NCBI GenBank assembly: GCA_029204045.2
Contig: JAQNDB010000199.1
Location: 1-64,000 of the forward strand
Origin: Tillandsia leiboldiana
Lineage: Eukaryota > Streptophyta > Magnoliopsida > Poales > Bromeliaceae
Direction: 5' to 3'
DNA: 64,000 nt
Shown here: one piece after another, positions 44,085 through 53,639 of the stretch
How positions within the stretch are numbered: position 1 is the stretch's first letter
Layout of the letters: every line of letters starts with the position of its first letter
Translations under genes and position numbers: made by a program
Notes under the pieces: model-generated
The model's database searches: none
Told to the model about the DNA's origin: nothing
What the model saw: only the letters and a program-made list of their open reading frames with translations

Positions 44085-45512
44085 TTATGCAGAGTCGTTG
44101 GAGCTGATACACCCAAGCTTCTGAAACATTTTCTTGATCCGTTTGTTTATAGAAGCTTGTTCCTTCTTAACTTCTTTGATATCCTCTTTCATTTCAGCGA
44201 CATCAGTAGCCATGCGCTCTTGCTCGTTTGAGAGTCGCTGTTGTTCCTTAAAGATTGAACTCACTGACGCATCATCATCAGAAGTGGATGGAGGTGCCTG
44301 CTGTGCTGGTGGAACAGGAGGAGTTTCTGCCGGTGCAGAGGTTGTCGCTCGTTGTTGTTGTGCTCGTTGCCGGTGAGGAGGTATTAAGGGTTCATCTTGT
44401 TTAGTCGATAAGGACTTCACAATTGTTGTCTCATTAATGGTGCCCAAACTGTACATGTATGAGCTCGCGCTTGTATCGACTTTAAACTTTCTAAGGATGC
44501 GCATGATAATCATTGGGTAGGGTAGTCTCTCTGTGGGGTGAGAGTGTTCCACATACCGCGCCATCCTTGACCAAATGAGATAAGGAATATTCAAGTTTGC
44601 TCCCATCAATGCGGCCGGGTTTCCAAGAAGATAAAGGAATAACATCCTTTCCCATCGAAGAACCTTCGTATTCATGTTGGGAAGAATGTTGTAGCAGACA
44701 ATGAAGTTTGTATATCTATACTCTGGTCGAAGCTCTTTAGAGAAAACAGAGTTTCCGGTTGACAAAGTATCCGGAACACAGATTCCATTGACTACAACTC
44801 TCCAGGAGTTGGTGTTGAAGCTTTGAGTTTTTAGGTAATGGAGTCCATCAGCTCTGGCTGTCATACCTAGCACATCTCCAATCAGTTGGGGTGTGACTTT
44901 GATTTTGATATTTTTAACCAAAGTATGAAATTCTCGACGTCCATCATTGTGATCAATTAGACTTGCAGCGTTCTGATAAAACATTCGAACTGAGTGTGGA
45001 CAGTACCCAGTAGTCTCAGGGAAGTTGCAAATTTGAGCAAGACCAACCTGGTCAAACAAAATTCCAAAAGCTGCAGATCGTTCCTTCATCGGTTTGACAT
45101 TGACATGTCTCTCGCCAATGCATTCCCTCTTCTCAAAGTCCTTGATTCTTGCGGAGCTGATGAAGTCTTGTGGAGGAGGCTGGCTAGCAACTGGTTCCTC
45201 AATGGTAATTCCCTGAGCACTGCCTCTTTTTCTTGCACCAGTTTTTCTTTTTGTTCCAACAGGACTTGGTTCCATTGGTGCTTTCCCTTTTTCAGCTGCA
45301 GTAGGTTTTGAAGCTTCAGCAGTTGCTTTTCCTTTGGAGATAATGGGAGCAGCTCCCTCGATTTCGAGGTTATCCCAGTCGATCGATTCCGTCTCCGACT
45401 CCGTGTCGGAATCAACCTTAGTCTTCTTTGCTTTCTTAGCCTTCTTAGGCTTGGCAGTATCCTTGACATGTACCATGGCAGCAAGTAGGAAAATAATCCA
45501 AGTGATCACCAT
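44085..45512 (-). CDS. C3 additional ORF (475 aa), function unknown
   Basis: This intact frame lies behind pol in the same sense. The first ATG (45512) gives a short hydrophobic stretch (ITWIIFLLAA); the second ATG (45476, residue 13) starts MVHVKDTAKPKKAKKAKK and may be the true start. A lysine-rich, acidic and proline-rich N-terminal region (residues 13-110) is followed by a folded-looking core (about 120-350), a proline/glutamine-rich linker, and a C-terminal coiled coil (about 415-465, EQQRLSNEQERMATDVAEMKED). The core looks like the uncharacterised plant-transposon protein family often found in plant repeats. Sireviruses often carry an envelope-like ORF here, but I see no convincing C-terminal membrane anchor. 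A promoter-like module precedes it. Confidence 0.8.
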   Translation of the reverse strand: MVITWIIFLLAAMVHVKDTAKPKKAKKAKKTKVDSDTESETESIDWDNLEIEGAAPIISKGKATAEASKPTAAEKGKAPMEPSPVGTKRKTGARKRGSAQGITIEEPVASQPPPQDFISSARIKDFEKRECIGERHVNVKPMKERSAAFGILFDQVGLAQICNFPETTGYCPHSVRMFYQNAASLIDHNDGRREFHTLVKNIKIKVTPQLIGDVLGMTARADGLHYLKTQSFNTNSWRVVVNGICVPDTLSTGNSVFSKELRPEYRYTNFIVCYNILPNMNTKVLRWERMLFLYLLGNPAALMGANLNIPYLIWSRMARYVEHSHPTERLPYPMIIMRILRKFKVDTSASSYMYSLGTINETTIVKSLSTKQDEPLIPPHRQRAQQQRATTSAPAETPPVPPAQQAPPSTSDDDASVSSIFKEQQRLSNEQERMATDVAEMKEDIKEVKKEQASINKRIKKMFQKLGCISSNDSA

Positions 45513-45537
45513 TTTGATTGCTAGTGAAAAATGTATC

Positions 45538-45921
45538 CTGTGAAGACCAACTCAAGAACACATGAAAAATTGTTAATTTTCAAAAATTTGAAAAATTGTA
45601 CCCAAACAATCATAATCATGTAGAGAGACTAAGAATCAAATTAGTTTTGCAAAAGGACTTTTAAAAATAGATCAATTGCATGATTTTCGAAAATCCTTAT
45701 TATATGCCCTAAAACCGAAATTTTAGAAATCGAAGCCTAAAAATCCGTTTATCTTGAGAATACCTAGCATATAATCAAAACTAATCTACCTAGAGTTCTT
45801 ATTTCAAAAGAAATTTGATCAAAAACCATCCACAAACAAAATTGATCCAAGAAATTCATCACGTTTGAGGAGGAATAGAGAAAAACGGTGAAAAACCGAG
45901 ATTTTGATCAAAAAAACTTAC
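45538..45921 (-). other. Possible intron in the leader of the extra ORF
   Basis: On the minus strand a donor CAA|GTAAGT (45921-45916) and an acceptor GGTCTTCACAG (ending 45538) bound 384 AT-rich bases. Removing it would join a CT-rich leader exon to the ORF 25 bases before its first ATG. This is inferred from sequence only. Confidence 0.45.
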
Positions 45922-46037
45922 TTGGAGTTGAAGAACTTGAGTTTGAAAGCTTCCAAGAAGGATGAAATCTAGAGAGAGAAGCTCTGGAAACTTTGGAACA
46001 AAAGATTGGAGTAAAAGAAATCAAAACCCTTTTGTTC

Positions 46038-46043
46038 TTTATA
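46038..46043 (-). promoter_or_regulatory. Candidate internal TATA box for the extra ORF
   Basis: The minus strand reads TTTTATAAAG. It lies just downstream of the internal palindrome block (46212-46055) and upstream of a CT-rich leader, matching the order in the LTR. Confidence 0.55.
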
Positions 46044-46054
46044 AAACCCTAGCC

Positions 46055-46212
46055 GCGATCCGGATCATCCCATGCTTGCGATCCGGATCGGCTACCCGCA
46101 GTGAGAAACTGCGTTCGGGATCCGGATCGGCAGGTCCAATCCGGATCGTCAGCCCGCAGAAGAATACCTGCGTTCGGGATCCGGATCATCTTTCCCGATC
46201 CGGATCGGCTCC
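46055..46212 (-). repeat. Internal GATCCGGATC palindrome block
   Basis: Six copies of (G)ATCCGGATC occur inside C3, between pol and the extra ORF. Two have the TTCGGGATCCGGATC form seen in the LTRs. This is about 8 kb from either promoter in transcript terms and is not part of an LTR. Confidence 0.88.
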
Positions 46213-47145
46213 AACCTTTTCTTTAGAAAATTTCAGAGAAAATCAAGAAAAACCAGAAAAAGATTGTAAGCACAAATGTGTATCAACTTTAAACAAAAAT
46301 CATCGTTTCATACAACAAGAATTAGATTATGCCAAATCTATCAATAATATCCAAAAATGAAACGAGAATTTACAAGAATTAAATCCCTTAAAGTTGAACA
46401 CCTTCAATTACATCTAACTTGATCTTATGAGTAATGCCTTTATCAAATCATCAATTCAGTAAAGAAAATGAAATACAAAGATCAATAGATGTTTGAAATC
46501 CCAAATATAGTAGATAATGTATCTAGACAATCTGTTGAAGAGAGTGGCTCTTTGAGCATCTTTCTTTAAAAACCCACCTAATACCAACCTTGAAATTTGA
46601 CGGAGTCAAGTATTTCAACATGCATTTTACTTAATCAAAATTTGAACAACCATGCTTGGTATACATGTGGTAGCTGCACACAATACTCGGACGACCGAGG
46701 TGGTAGCTCTTTCCTCCATGTGGTGGTAGTTTTCACACTCCTCATTGGGATGTAACTCTTTCCACATCTTTTGAGCATTTTACTTTTTCTATGACTCCCC
46801 CTCAATTGGCTATCAATTATTTAAGATATAAAGTATTCAACCAAATATTGATCTCGATTTCATACTCGACTAAGCAGTCAAATAAGATAATGACTATACC
46901 AAGAGATCATTGAGAGAGAGAAATTGACTTTGATCACTTAGAAGATGATTTAATTAACATAAATGATCATTGCAACAGTGAAATATTATGATGGCAAAAG
47001 CATAATAAATTTCTAAATGTGCGAAAAGATGCAATTAAAGTCAATTATGATCTATGCTCAATTAATGTCCTATGTACAAACATAGATAATGAACAAAACA
47101 AAACAAATACAAAACCTATCCTAAGCAAAGGTTTCAAAAAGAAGT
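46213..47145 (-). other. C3 spacer behind pol, with conserved block
   Basis: No coding sequence is seen. The part 46770-46540 carries the block shared with C2 (16986-17238): GATGTGGAAAGAGTTACATC, GAAAACTACCACCACATG, CGGTCGTCCG, AGCTACCACATGT and AGATGCTCAAAGAGCCAC. Confidence 0.8.
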
Positions 47146-49701
47146 TTATTTCAAGGAAAGCATTCCAATTGCTTTTCGTAAATGAATAAAACGTTTTTGA
47201 TCCAAAGGTTTTGTTAAAAAGTCAGCCAATTGATCCTCAGTTGAAATATATGAAAGTTGAAGAGTATTTGATTCAACTAGCTCTCTAAGAAAATGATATC
47301 TAAGTTCAATATGTTTTGTTCTAGAGTGCAACACAGGGTTTTTAGAAATGTTAATTGCACTTGTGTTGTCACAAAGAATTGTTACCGAAGATGCTGAAAT
47401 GCGGAAGTCGCTCAATACGCTTTTCATCCAAATGAGTTGAGTTGAGCAACTTCCAGCTGAAATGTATTTCGCTTCGGCAGTCGAGAGTGCTATGCAATTC
47501 TGCTTTTTACTGTGCCATGCAACAAGGCAATGGCCAAGATAGAAGCATGCACCACTCGTGCTTTTCCGATCATCCACTGATCCTGCCCAATCGGCATCTG
47601 AGTATCCAACAATATCCAGACTTGTTCCCATAGGATACCAAATTCCGAAATTAATTGATCCTTTGATGTACCGGATGATCCGTTTCACCGCTTTCAGGTG
47701 AACCTCCTTTGGTGCTGATTGATATCTCGCGCAAATCCCAACACTAAAGGATATATCCGGGCGACTAGCCGTGAGGTAAAGTAGACTTCCAATCATACTT
47801 CTATACAGTTTCTCGTCTACATTCTCACTATGTGATTCACTTCCAAGTCCCTTGTGGCTAGTTCCTATTGGAGTTGGAAAATCTTTACAATTTTCTAGAT
47901 CAAACTTTTTGACCAACTCCATTGCATACTTGGATTGACTCAAGTGAATACCTTCATCATTTTGTTTAATTTGCAATCCAAGAAAATAAGTCAATTCGCC
48001 CATCATGGACATCTCAAATTCGCTTTCCATGGTCTCCGCGAATTTAGAAGCATCATTATCTCTTGTTGCGCCAAATACGATGTCATCGACATAGATTTGT
48101 GCTACAATGAAATTGCTTTGATAATGCTTCACAAAGAGAGTCCTATCAGCTCCCCCTCGAGTGTAGCCCTTCTCCAAAAGGTGCTTTGTTAACCTTTCGT
48201 ACCATGCTCGCGGTGCTTGTTTCAGACCGTAAAGAGCCTTTTTCAAACGAAAAACATGGTTAGGTTGTTTATGATCTACAAAACCTTTCGGTTGAGCCAC
48301 ATAAACTTCCTCATTTAAAAACCCATTTAGAAATGCGCTCTTAACGTCCATTTGAAATAATTTGATTTTAAAATGACAAGCAATAGCAAATAGTATACGA
48401 ATGGACTCGAGTCTAGCTACAGGGGCGAAAGTTTCATCAAAGTCTATACCTTCTACTTGAGAGTAGCCTTGAGCAACTAATCGTGCCTTGTTCCTGATGA
48501 TAGTACCTTCCTCATTTTTCTTGTTCTTGAAGATCCATTTGGTACCTATCACATTATGTTGCTTTGGAGGCTTCGTTAATTTCCAGACTTTGTTTCGCTC
48601 AAATTGATGGAGCTCTTCCTGCATTGCTTTAATCCAGTAGTCATCCTGAAGAGCTTCATCTATGTTCTTTGGTTCGATTAAAGATACGTAGCAAGCGAAT
48701 CCACAAACCAACTGCTTCCGAGTTCTAACTCCTTCTTGTGGATCTCCAATGATGTTCGATTCCGGATGATCCTTGGAGATTCGTAACGTTTGTTGAAACG
48801 GAGTACTCGGAGGTACATGAGATGATTCCTGCACATCAGATAAACTAGAAGAACCATTAGATGCATCATTAATATTAGAAGTATTATCATGAGAAGATGC
48901 ACTAGCAGGTGAATCATCATCTAGAGAGATATCGAGGGTAGATTTTCCAGATCCAAAGTGAAAAGCTTCATCTACTTTAACATTTATAGATTCTACGATC
49001 GTCTTAGATTCGATGTTAAATACTCGATATGCTCTGCTATTCGTAGAATAACCCAAAAAGATCCCTTCATCACTTCGAGAGTCGAACTTTCCAAGATTTT
49101 CACGGTCACGTAAAATGTAACATCGACTCCCGAAGATACGAAAGTATTTGATATCCGGTTTTCTACTAAACCACAGCTCATATGGTGTATTTAAAGTTCC
49201 TGGGCGCAAGTAAACTCTATTAATGACATAGACAGCGGTGTTCACGGCTTCAGCCCAAAAATGTAGCGGTAAATTCCGGCTATGAAGCATCACACGCGCC
49301 ATCTCTTGAACAACCCTGTTTTTGCGCTCAACAACACCATTCTGCTGAGGTGTATAGGGTGCCGAGAATTCATGTTTAAAGCCATTTGAAGTGCAAAAAT
49401 CAATGAATTTTGAATTTATGAATTCTCCACCTCTATCACTTCTAACACGAATGATCTTTTCATTCTTTTCAATCATAATACGATGGCAAATCTCATGAAA
49501 AGAGTCAAACGTATCAGCTTTCTCTTTTAAAAATGCTACCCAAGAAAACCTAGAGAAATCATCAACCAATAAGAGAATGTACCATTTACCTCCCAAAGAT
49601 GGTTGACGGGTCGGCCAAAAGAAAAAGAAGAAAAGAAAATAGTCTACATAAACTACACAAGATTTAATCGTAGAATGATTAAAGACAAGGAGGGGTTTCA
49701 C
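47146..49701 (-). CDS. pol: C3 pol: integrase, reverse transcriptase, RNase H (851 aa), protease missing
   Basis: Residues 1-34 are encoded by filler sequence and include a run of phenylalanines; the true start is unknown because copia pol is normally part of a gag-pol frame. The integrase core has D47 (VDDFSR), D89 (SDRGGEF) and E125 (GVVERKNR) with DD35E spacing. Reverse transcriptase spans about residues 370-610 with YVDDIV near 537. RNase H (about 690-830) has SDADWAG, STAEAKY and the CDNTSA aspartate. The usual end HLRKAIGMLSLK is present. The frame overlaps gag by 23 bases in a different phase. Protease and the zinc-binding N-terminus of integrase are deleted. The enzyme core appears intact, but release from a polyprotein would need outside help. 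Confidence 0.9.
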   Translation of the reverse strand: MKPLLVFNHSTIKSCVVYVDYFLFFFFFWPTRQPSLGGKWYILLLVDDFSRFSWVAFLKEKADTFDSFHEICHRIMIEKNEKIIRVRSDRGGEFINSKFIDFCTSNGFKHEFSAPYTPQQNGVVERKNRVVQEMARVMLHSRNLPLHFWAEAVNTAVYVINRVYLRPGTLNTPYELWFSRKPDIKYFRIFGSRCYILRDRENLGKFDSRSDEGIFLGYSTNSRAYRVFNIESKTIVESINVKVDEAFHFGSGKSTLDISLDDDSPASASSHDNTSNINDASNGSSSLSDVQESSHVPPSTPFQQTLRISKDHPESNIIGDPQEGVRTRKQLVCGFACYVSLIEPKNIDEALQDDYWIKAMQEELHQFERNKVWKLTKPPKQHNVIGTKWIFKNKKNEEGTIIRNKARLVAQGYSQVEGIDFDETFAPVARLESIRILFAIACHFKIKLFQMDVKSAFLNGFLNEEVYVAQPKGFVDHKQPNHVFRLKKALYGLKQAPRAWYERLTKHLLEKGYTRGGADRTLFVKHYQSNFIVAQIYVDDIVFGATRDNDASKFAETMESEFEMSMMGELTYFLGLQIKQNDEGIHLSQSKYAMELVKKFDLENCKDFPTPIGTSHKGLGSESHSENVDEKLYRSMIGSLLYLTASRPDISFSVGICARYQSAPKEVHLKAVKRIIRYIKGSINFGIWYPMGTSLDIVGYSDADWAGSVDDRKSTSGACFYLGHCLVAWHSKKQNCIALSTAEAKYISAGSCSTQLIWMKSVLSDFRISASSVTILCDNTSAINISKNPVLHSRTKHIELRYHFLRELVESNTLQLSYISTEDQLADFLTKPLDQKRFIHLRKAIGMLSLK
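49617..49695 (-). other. Deletion scar with filler replacing C3 protease
   Basis: About 80 bases here, rich in TTTTC, stand where C1 has about 650 bases (roughly 2240-1590) with protease and the zinc-binding GAG-pre-integrase part. The left part of the filler makes the stop codon of gag (PCL then stop). Confidence 0.8.
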
Positions 49702-51700
49702 CTTTGCATACCCAAACCTTTTGAGTTTTGGAGTATGTTGGCAATGGTTGAGAAGTTTTCCTTGATGAAGACGTCTTGCATGATTGGTCTTTTTCTTTTG
49801 TCATCGTCTTGTTTGAAGTACTACCAATGTCCTTTTCTTTAGGAAGATCCTTCTTTGAATTCCGGGGAGTGAACTTATTGGTAGCAGTTGCAAGATGTGG
49901 TTGATTTGATCTTTGAGCTCCAATCTTGCAATTTCTTTCAATGTGCCCTGCAAAATTACAACGAAAACATACCTTTGTGCTTGACGATTCTGAAGAGGAT
50001 GAAGTAGGCTTGTTGTCGTTGGTTGTCATGATTTCCGGTGTCGGAGGAGGAGATACCGACTGAGGCACAAAGACTGTCCCAACCGAACTAAAATTGTCTT
50101 CAGTTCGATTGTATCCGAGGCCGAACTTGTTTGTTTGACCAAGACCAAGAAGTTTATCCAACTTACTCCTTCCAAAAGAAAATTGCTGTAAGTCATCCTT
50201 GAGTTGGCAAATGGTCTCTGTCATTTCCAATTTTTCCCGTCGGGCCTCGCCGTAGAGCTTCAAGAAATAGTTCGCTTTGTTCACCATATCTATATAGTTC
50301 TTCTCGAGTTGCTCATTGGACTCTTGAAGGGAAACATTTGCCTTTATCAGATTATCCCTTTCCACTTCAAGATCGGTCGAGAGAGAAGTTACCCTTTTTA
50401 CTTCTTCTTCGAGATCCTGCAATCTCCCTCTCAACCCCTTGTTTTGCTTAGCCGGTTTCTTTAAATCCCGTAAAGATCTGTGATAGGCTAGAGCAAAATC
50501 TCCACCTTCCGAATCATCCGATTCGTTGTCCGTTGCAATCTTTTCAACAGTGGAGTTGGACAACGACTCGGATGTACTTGCCATAAAGCACATGAAGGGA
50601 GAAGATACGGACGCGTGGAATGCGGTGGAGCTCTTTTCTTCATCACTCGAAGACGACTCATTTGACGTTGAGTTGTCATCCCAAGTGACGACTTGCATCG
50701 CCTTCTTCTTTGCCGGATACTTGTTGGGACACTCCGTTGCAATGTGGCCGTAGCCTCGACATTTGAAGCATTGTAGTTGTCCTTCTGAACTTTTCTTATC
50801 CTTTGAGAAGTTCTCTTGCTTTCTTGACTTGTAACTTGAAGTACCCTTGCCTTTGTTCGACTTCCCGAAGGATGGAGATTTACTTGAATTACCCCTTCGA
50901 AAGTTGCGGCGAAACTTCCTTGTCAAGAGAGCGAGCTGCTTCTCAAATTCCTCCATAGAAAGGTTCTCGTCATCGTCTGAGGAGGATGTATCCGCGTCTT
51001 CTTCCTTAGTTGTTTTCAACGCATAACCTGAAGACTTAGAAGTGGATGCCTTTCCAGAAGAATTGTTAGTAGTAAATGTCATTTCATAAGTTTGTAATGA
51101 ACCAACTAATTCTTCTACACGTATTTCGTCCGGGTGTTTAATAGTTTCAATGGCAGTAACCTTTGGGCGAAATCGTTCAGGAAGAGTTCTTAAGATCTTT
51201 CTTACAATCTTAAATTCTGGAATCTTCTCTCCCAGGTTAGCACATGAGTTTACGATATCTTGCAATCGTGTATAGTAGTCCGTGAAAGATTCATTTTCTG
51301 CCATCAAGATAGAGTCAAACTTGCTCGTAAGCATTTGCAGTTTCTGAATCTTCACGAGGTTAGTTCCCTCATGTGTAACCTGAAGAACATCCCAGATTTC
51401 TTTCGCAGTCTCACATGCTGAGACGCGAGAGAACTCAGTATGAGATAAGGCATTAAAAATAGCATTAATTCCCTTGCCATTGTAAGAAGATGAATCTAAC
51501 TCTTCCTTGGTCCATTTCGACCTAGGTTTTAAGGTGCGAACATCACCAATAAATTCAGTTGGATTAGACCATCCTAATTCAATTGATTGCCACACCCGTT
51601 CGTCGATGAAAATTAAAAAGGCTTTCATCCGCACTTTCCAGTACGCATAATTTGTTCCATCGAAGAACGGGGGTCGGTTGATGTTTCCACCTTCAACCAT
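49679..51700 (-). CDS. gag: C3 Gag protein (673 aa), intact
   Basis: The start at 51700 (MVEGGNINRPPFFDGTNYAY) is 22 bases after the primer site. The gag domain spans residues 1-210, followed by an acidic serine-rich linker. Zinc knuckle 1 is at residues 311-324 (CFKCRGYGHIATEC), the coiled coil at about 405-505 and zinc knuckle 2 at 578-591 (CFRCNFAGHIERNC); both knuckles have perfect spacing. It ends KGETPPCL at the deletion scar. It should form the RNA-containing particle of the element. The matching C1 gag is broken by frameshifts, while this copy is fully open. Confidence 0.93.
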   Translation of the reverse strand: MVEGGNINRPPFFDGTNYAYWKVRMKAFLIFIDERVWQSIELGWSNPTEFIGDVRTLKPRSKWTKEELDSSSYNGKGINAIFNALSHTEFSRVSACETAKEIWDVLQVTHEGTNLVKIQKLQMLTSKFDSILMAENESFTDYYTRLQDIVNSCANLGEKIPEFKIVRKILRTLPERFRPKVTAIETIKHPDEIRVEELVGSLQTYEMTFTTNNSSGKASTSKSSGYALKTTKEEDADTSSSDDDENLSMEEFEKQLALLTRKFRRNFRRGNSSKSPSFGKSNKGKGTSSYKSRKQENFSKDKKSSEGQLQCFKCRGYGHIATECPNKYPAKKKAMQVVTWDDNSTSNESSSSDEEKSSTAFHASVSSPFMCFMASTSESLSNSTVEKIATDNESDDSEGGDFALAYHRSLRDLKKPAKQNKGLRGRLQDLEEEVKRVTSLSTDLEVERDNLIKANVSLQESNEQLEKNYIDMVNKANYFLKLYGEARREKLEMTETICQLKDDLQQFSFGRSKLDKLLGLGQTNKFGLGYNRTEDNFSSVGTVFVPQSVSPPPTPEIMTTNDNKPTSSSSESSSTKVCFRCNFAGHIERNCKIGAQRSNQPHLATATNKFTPRNSKKDLPKEKDIGSTSNKTMTKEKDQSCKTSSSRKTSQPLPTYSKTQKVWVCKGETPPCL

Positions 51701-51720
51701 TGTTTACAACCCTATTCCCT

Positions 51721-51732
51721 CTCTGATACCAC
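51721..51732 (-). promoter_or_regulatory. C3 primer-binding site
   Basis: The minus strand reads TGGTATCAGAG one base after the LTR, matching initiator tRNA-Met. Confidence 0.88.
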
Positions 51733-52032
51733 TTGTTGGGTTATATGTAATAAGGATCTAAATAGGGGAAAAAACACCTAGAGGGGGGTGAATAGGTGTA
51801 AACGTATAAACACTCAAAAATCGTTGCGATAAAAACCCAATGCGGAAATAAAAATAATACGCAAGATTTTTACGTGGAAAACTCCATCACCGGAGTAAAA
51901 AACCACGGGACCGATAACACGGCAGAAATCCACTAGAATTAAAACACGTACAAGGTGATTTACCGTACACACTTACGACTCAACCTTTTCCATACGCTCC
52001 TAGAGGATCTTCTCCGCTCGCTCCACGACGCT

Positions 52033-52214
52033 TCTCGAATCCACGATCTGCGCCCCAACGCCGAATCCACGGCGTCCAACGTCGAATCCACGACGTCCGA
52101 CCGAATCCACGGTCTTCACCCAATAGCACCCTTCGAATCCACGAACGTGCCTCGCTCCGAATCCACGAGAGCGGTTGAACCTTGAATCCACAAGGACACG
52201 CGAATCCACGCGCC
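52033..52214 (-). repeat. TGGATT-loop hairpin array in C3 leader
   Basis: Reading the minus strand, stems around TGGATT are GCG/CGC, CCTTG/CAAGG, CTC(G)/(CG)GAG, TTCG/CGAA, ACCG/CGGT, ACGTCG/CGACGT, ACGCCG/CGGCGT and TCG/CGA. The loop never changes while stems do. The array lies downstream of TATA and about 300-480 bases before the primer site. Confidence 0.85.
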
Positions 52215-52498
52215 GATTTTTGGGGTAAATCGTTGTTTTTGGTGGTGATGATCCGCCGAATACTTAGATCAAAGATAGATCGGAAGTACCATCTAAGTAT
52301 TCATTAGTTTGATTCAACTCAAGATGTGAGTATGAAAACCTAGAATCAAACTAATCAATATAGATGAAGAAACATAGAGTATTCTCTAATGATTTCCTTT
52401 CTTCTCTATATGTGGATCTAGAGCCGTAAAAGATAATATATGAAAATGACGGCTATGTGGATTATTTGGATTAGCCCTAGAAAAAGAGTCATAGGGTC

Positions 52499-52506
52499 TA
52501 TTTATA
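52499..52506 (-). promoter_or_regulatory. C3 5' LTR TATA box
   Basis: TATAAATA on the minus strand, about 70 bases after the last palindrome. It should drive the full-length RNA. Confidence 0.78.
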
Positions 52507-53029
52507 GGTTAGAAACATTTGGAAGGAGATAAGAATCAAAAACCTAACATTTCTGGAATTTTGACGGACGGCGATCCGGATCGGATTTGGGCGATCCGGA
52601 TTGCAGTAGCAAAAAAAAAGACGGTTTCCAGACAATCACACGTTCGGGATCCGGATCGGATTGTCTGATCCGGATCGTTCATACAATTCAGAAAACTCAA
52701 CGTTCGGGATCCGGATCGTGAGATGCTGCGATCCGGATTGAAGTATTGTATGAAACAACAACCTTCGGGATCCGGATCGCTGGCTCTGATCCGGATCCTG
52801 AACTTGTCCGAACACCAGTTTTTGATAATTAAGCAATTAAAAACTCTTCCAGGTGTTTCTACACTACAAGAAGTATTCGGATCACCAATAATCTTTAGTT
52901 AAACATACCTGATCCTTTTGAATTCTTCTTTCTTGAGATTGAGGTAAATGATCCAACTTTCTTTATCTTCAATCTTCAAGACTTAAACCTTTCACGAAAC
53001 TATGCCAACTTAAATTCCGTAACATGTTA

Positions 53030-53639
53030 TCAGGACCTTGAACCCAGAATGCTTTTGGACACTCATGATTTTAGCAAACTAGAGTTTTCCTTCCAAATTC
53101 CTAGGGGTCGCCGGAGCTTGTTCTTGTTTGATTGGGCGAAAGCGTCACCCCTGGGAGTTCGGGAAACAAACTTGTTTTCAACTGACTTTCTCAAGAACTA
53201 AAATCTATAAAAGTTGGTTTTTCTCAGTTCAAAACGGCTTTCAAAAAGAGCAATTTTATCCTCACCCTAGGGGGTTGAGTGAAAATGATATTTTATAATA
53301 AAGGCCATTTTTTTTCCAAAAATCCTTCCCTAGACCGGGGGAGTGATTTGTGTTCTAAGGGCTGGTTTCATTCTTGGGCCGAAAACCACGAGAGGCTACA
53401 CCTATACCCTGTTCTTGTTTGATTGGAGTCGTAGGTGGCAGGCTCCCGGGGTTTTTTGACTCTTTGTGGTTCTGGCCGTGGAGTATCTCCGGCCATGAGT
53501 TTAGAGCTTTGAGTGGGGTGTCGTTGTGGGAGCCGCTTGGAGTGACGGCGATCCCAGCTGGGTAGTGCCTTCCTTTAGTGAGTTTATGTTGTGAGCTTGA
53601 GTCGTTGAGGGTTCTCCGACATAGCTGTGAGAGTGTTTG
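53030..53639 (+). repeat. G4 right LTR, continuation after C3
   Basis: It resumes at TCAGGACCTTGAACCC and follows 34808-35416 of the left LTR, with the 18-nt motif at 53118 and 53409. It stops right after GTTTG (53635-53639), exactly where TRIM copy 2 sits in the left LTR. Confidence 0.88.

Larger units (their letters stand above)
42048..53024 (-). mobile_element. C3: complete Sirevirus-like copia element with an extra ORF
   Basis: Total 10977 bp on the minus strand: 5' LTR 53024-51734, gag 51700-49679, pol 49701-47146, an extra ORF 45512-44085, and 3' LTR 43338-42048. LTRs are 1291 bp each with about eight differences seen (0.6%), so the insertion is recent. The target duplication TGTTA is perfect (42043-42047 and 53025-53029), and the empty site survives in the left G4 LTR at 34803-34807. 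The protease region is missing, so the element cannot process its own polyprotein. Confidence 0.95.
51734..53024 (-). repeat. C3 5' LTR
   Basis: 1291 bp, TGTTACGG...CCCAACA on the minus strand. The palindrome block is at 52800-52572, TATAAATA at 52506-52499 and eight TGGATT-loop hairpins at 52214-52033. The right target duplication TGTTA follows at 53025-53029. Confidence 0.95.
31905..53639 (+). mobile_element. G4: giant-LTR gypsy element with nested insertions
   Basis: The left LTR is 31905-37086 (about 4.6 kb without its TRIM), the interior 37087-39011 and the right LTR 39012-42047 plus 53030-53639, split by C3. The last 1.1 kb of the right LTR is absent because G6 begins there. Only a decayed gag is present, with no pol. 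Confidence 0.85.

Noticed and set aside
44085..45512. Retroviral-type envelope protein
   Set aside because: No cleavable signal plus C-terminal membrane anchor and no glycoprotein-like cysteine pattern. The short hydrophobic N-terminus may not be translated if the second ATG is used.
52033..52214. Regularly spaced repeats suggestive of a CRISPR array
   Set aside because: The units are hairpins inside a plant LTR, with no unique spacers of constant length and no associated genes.
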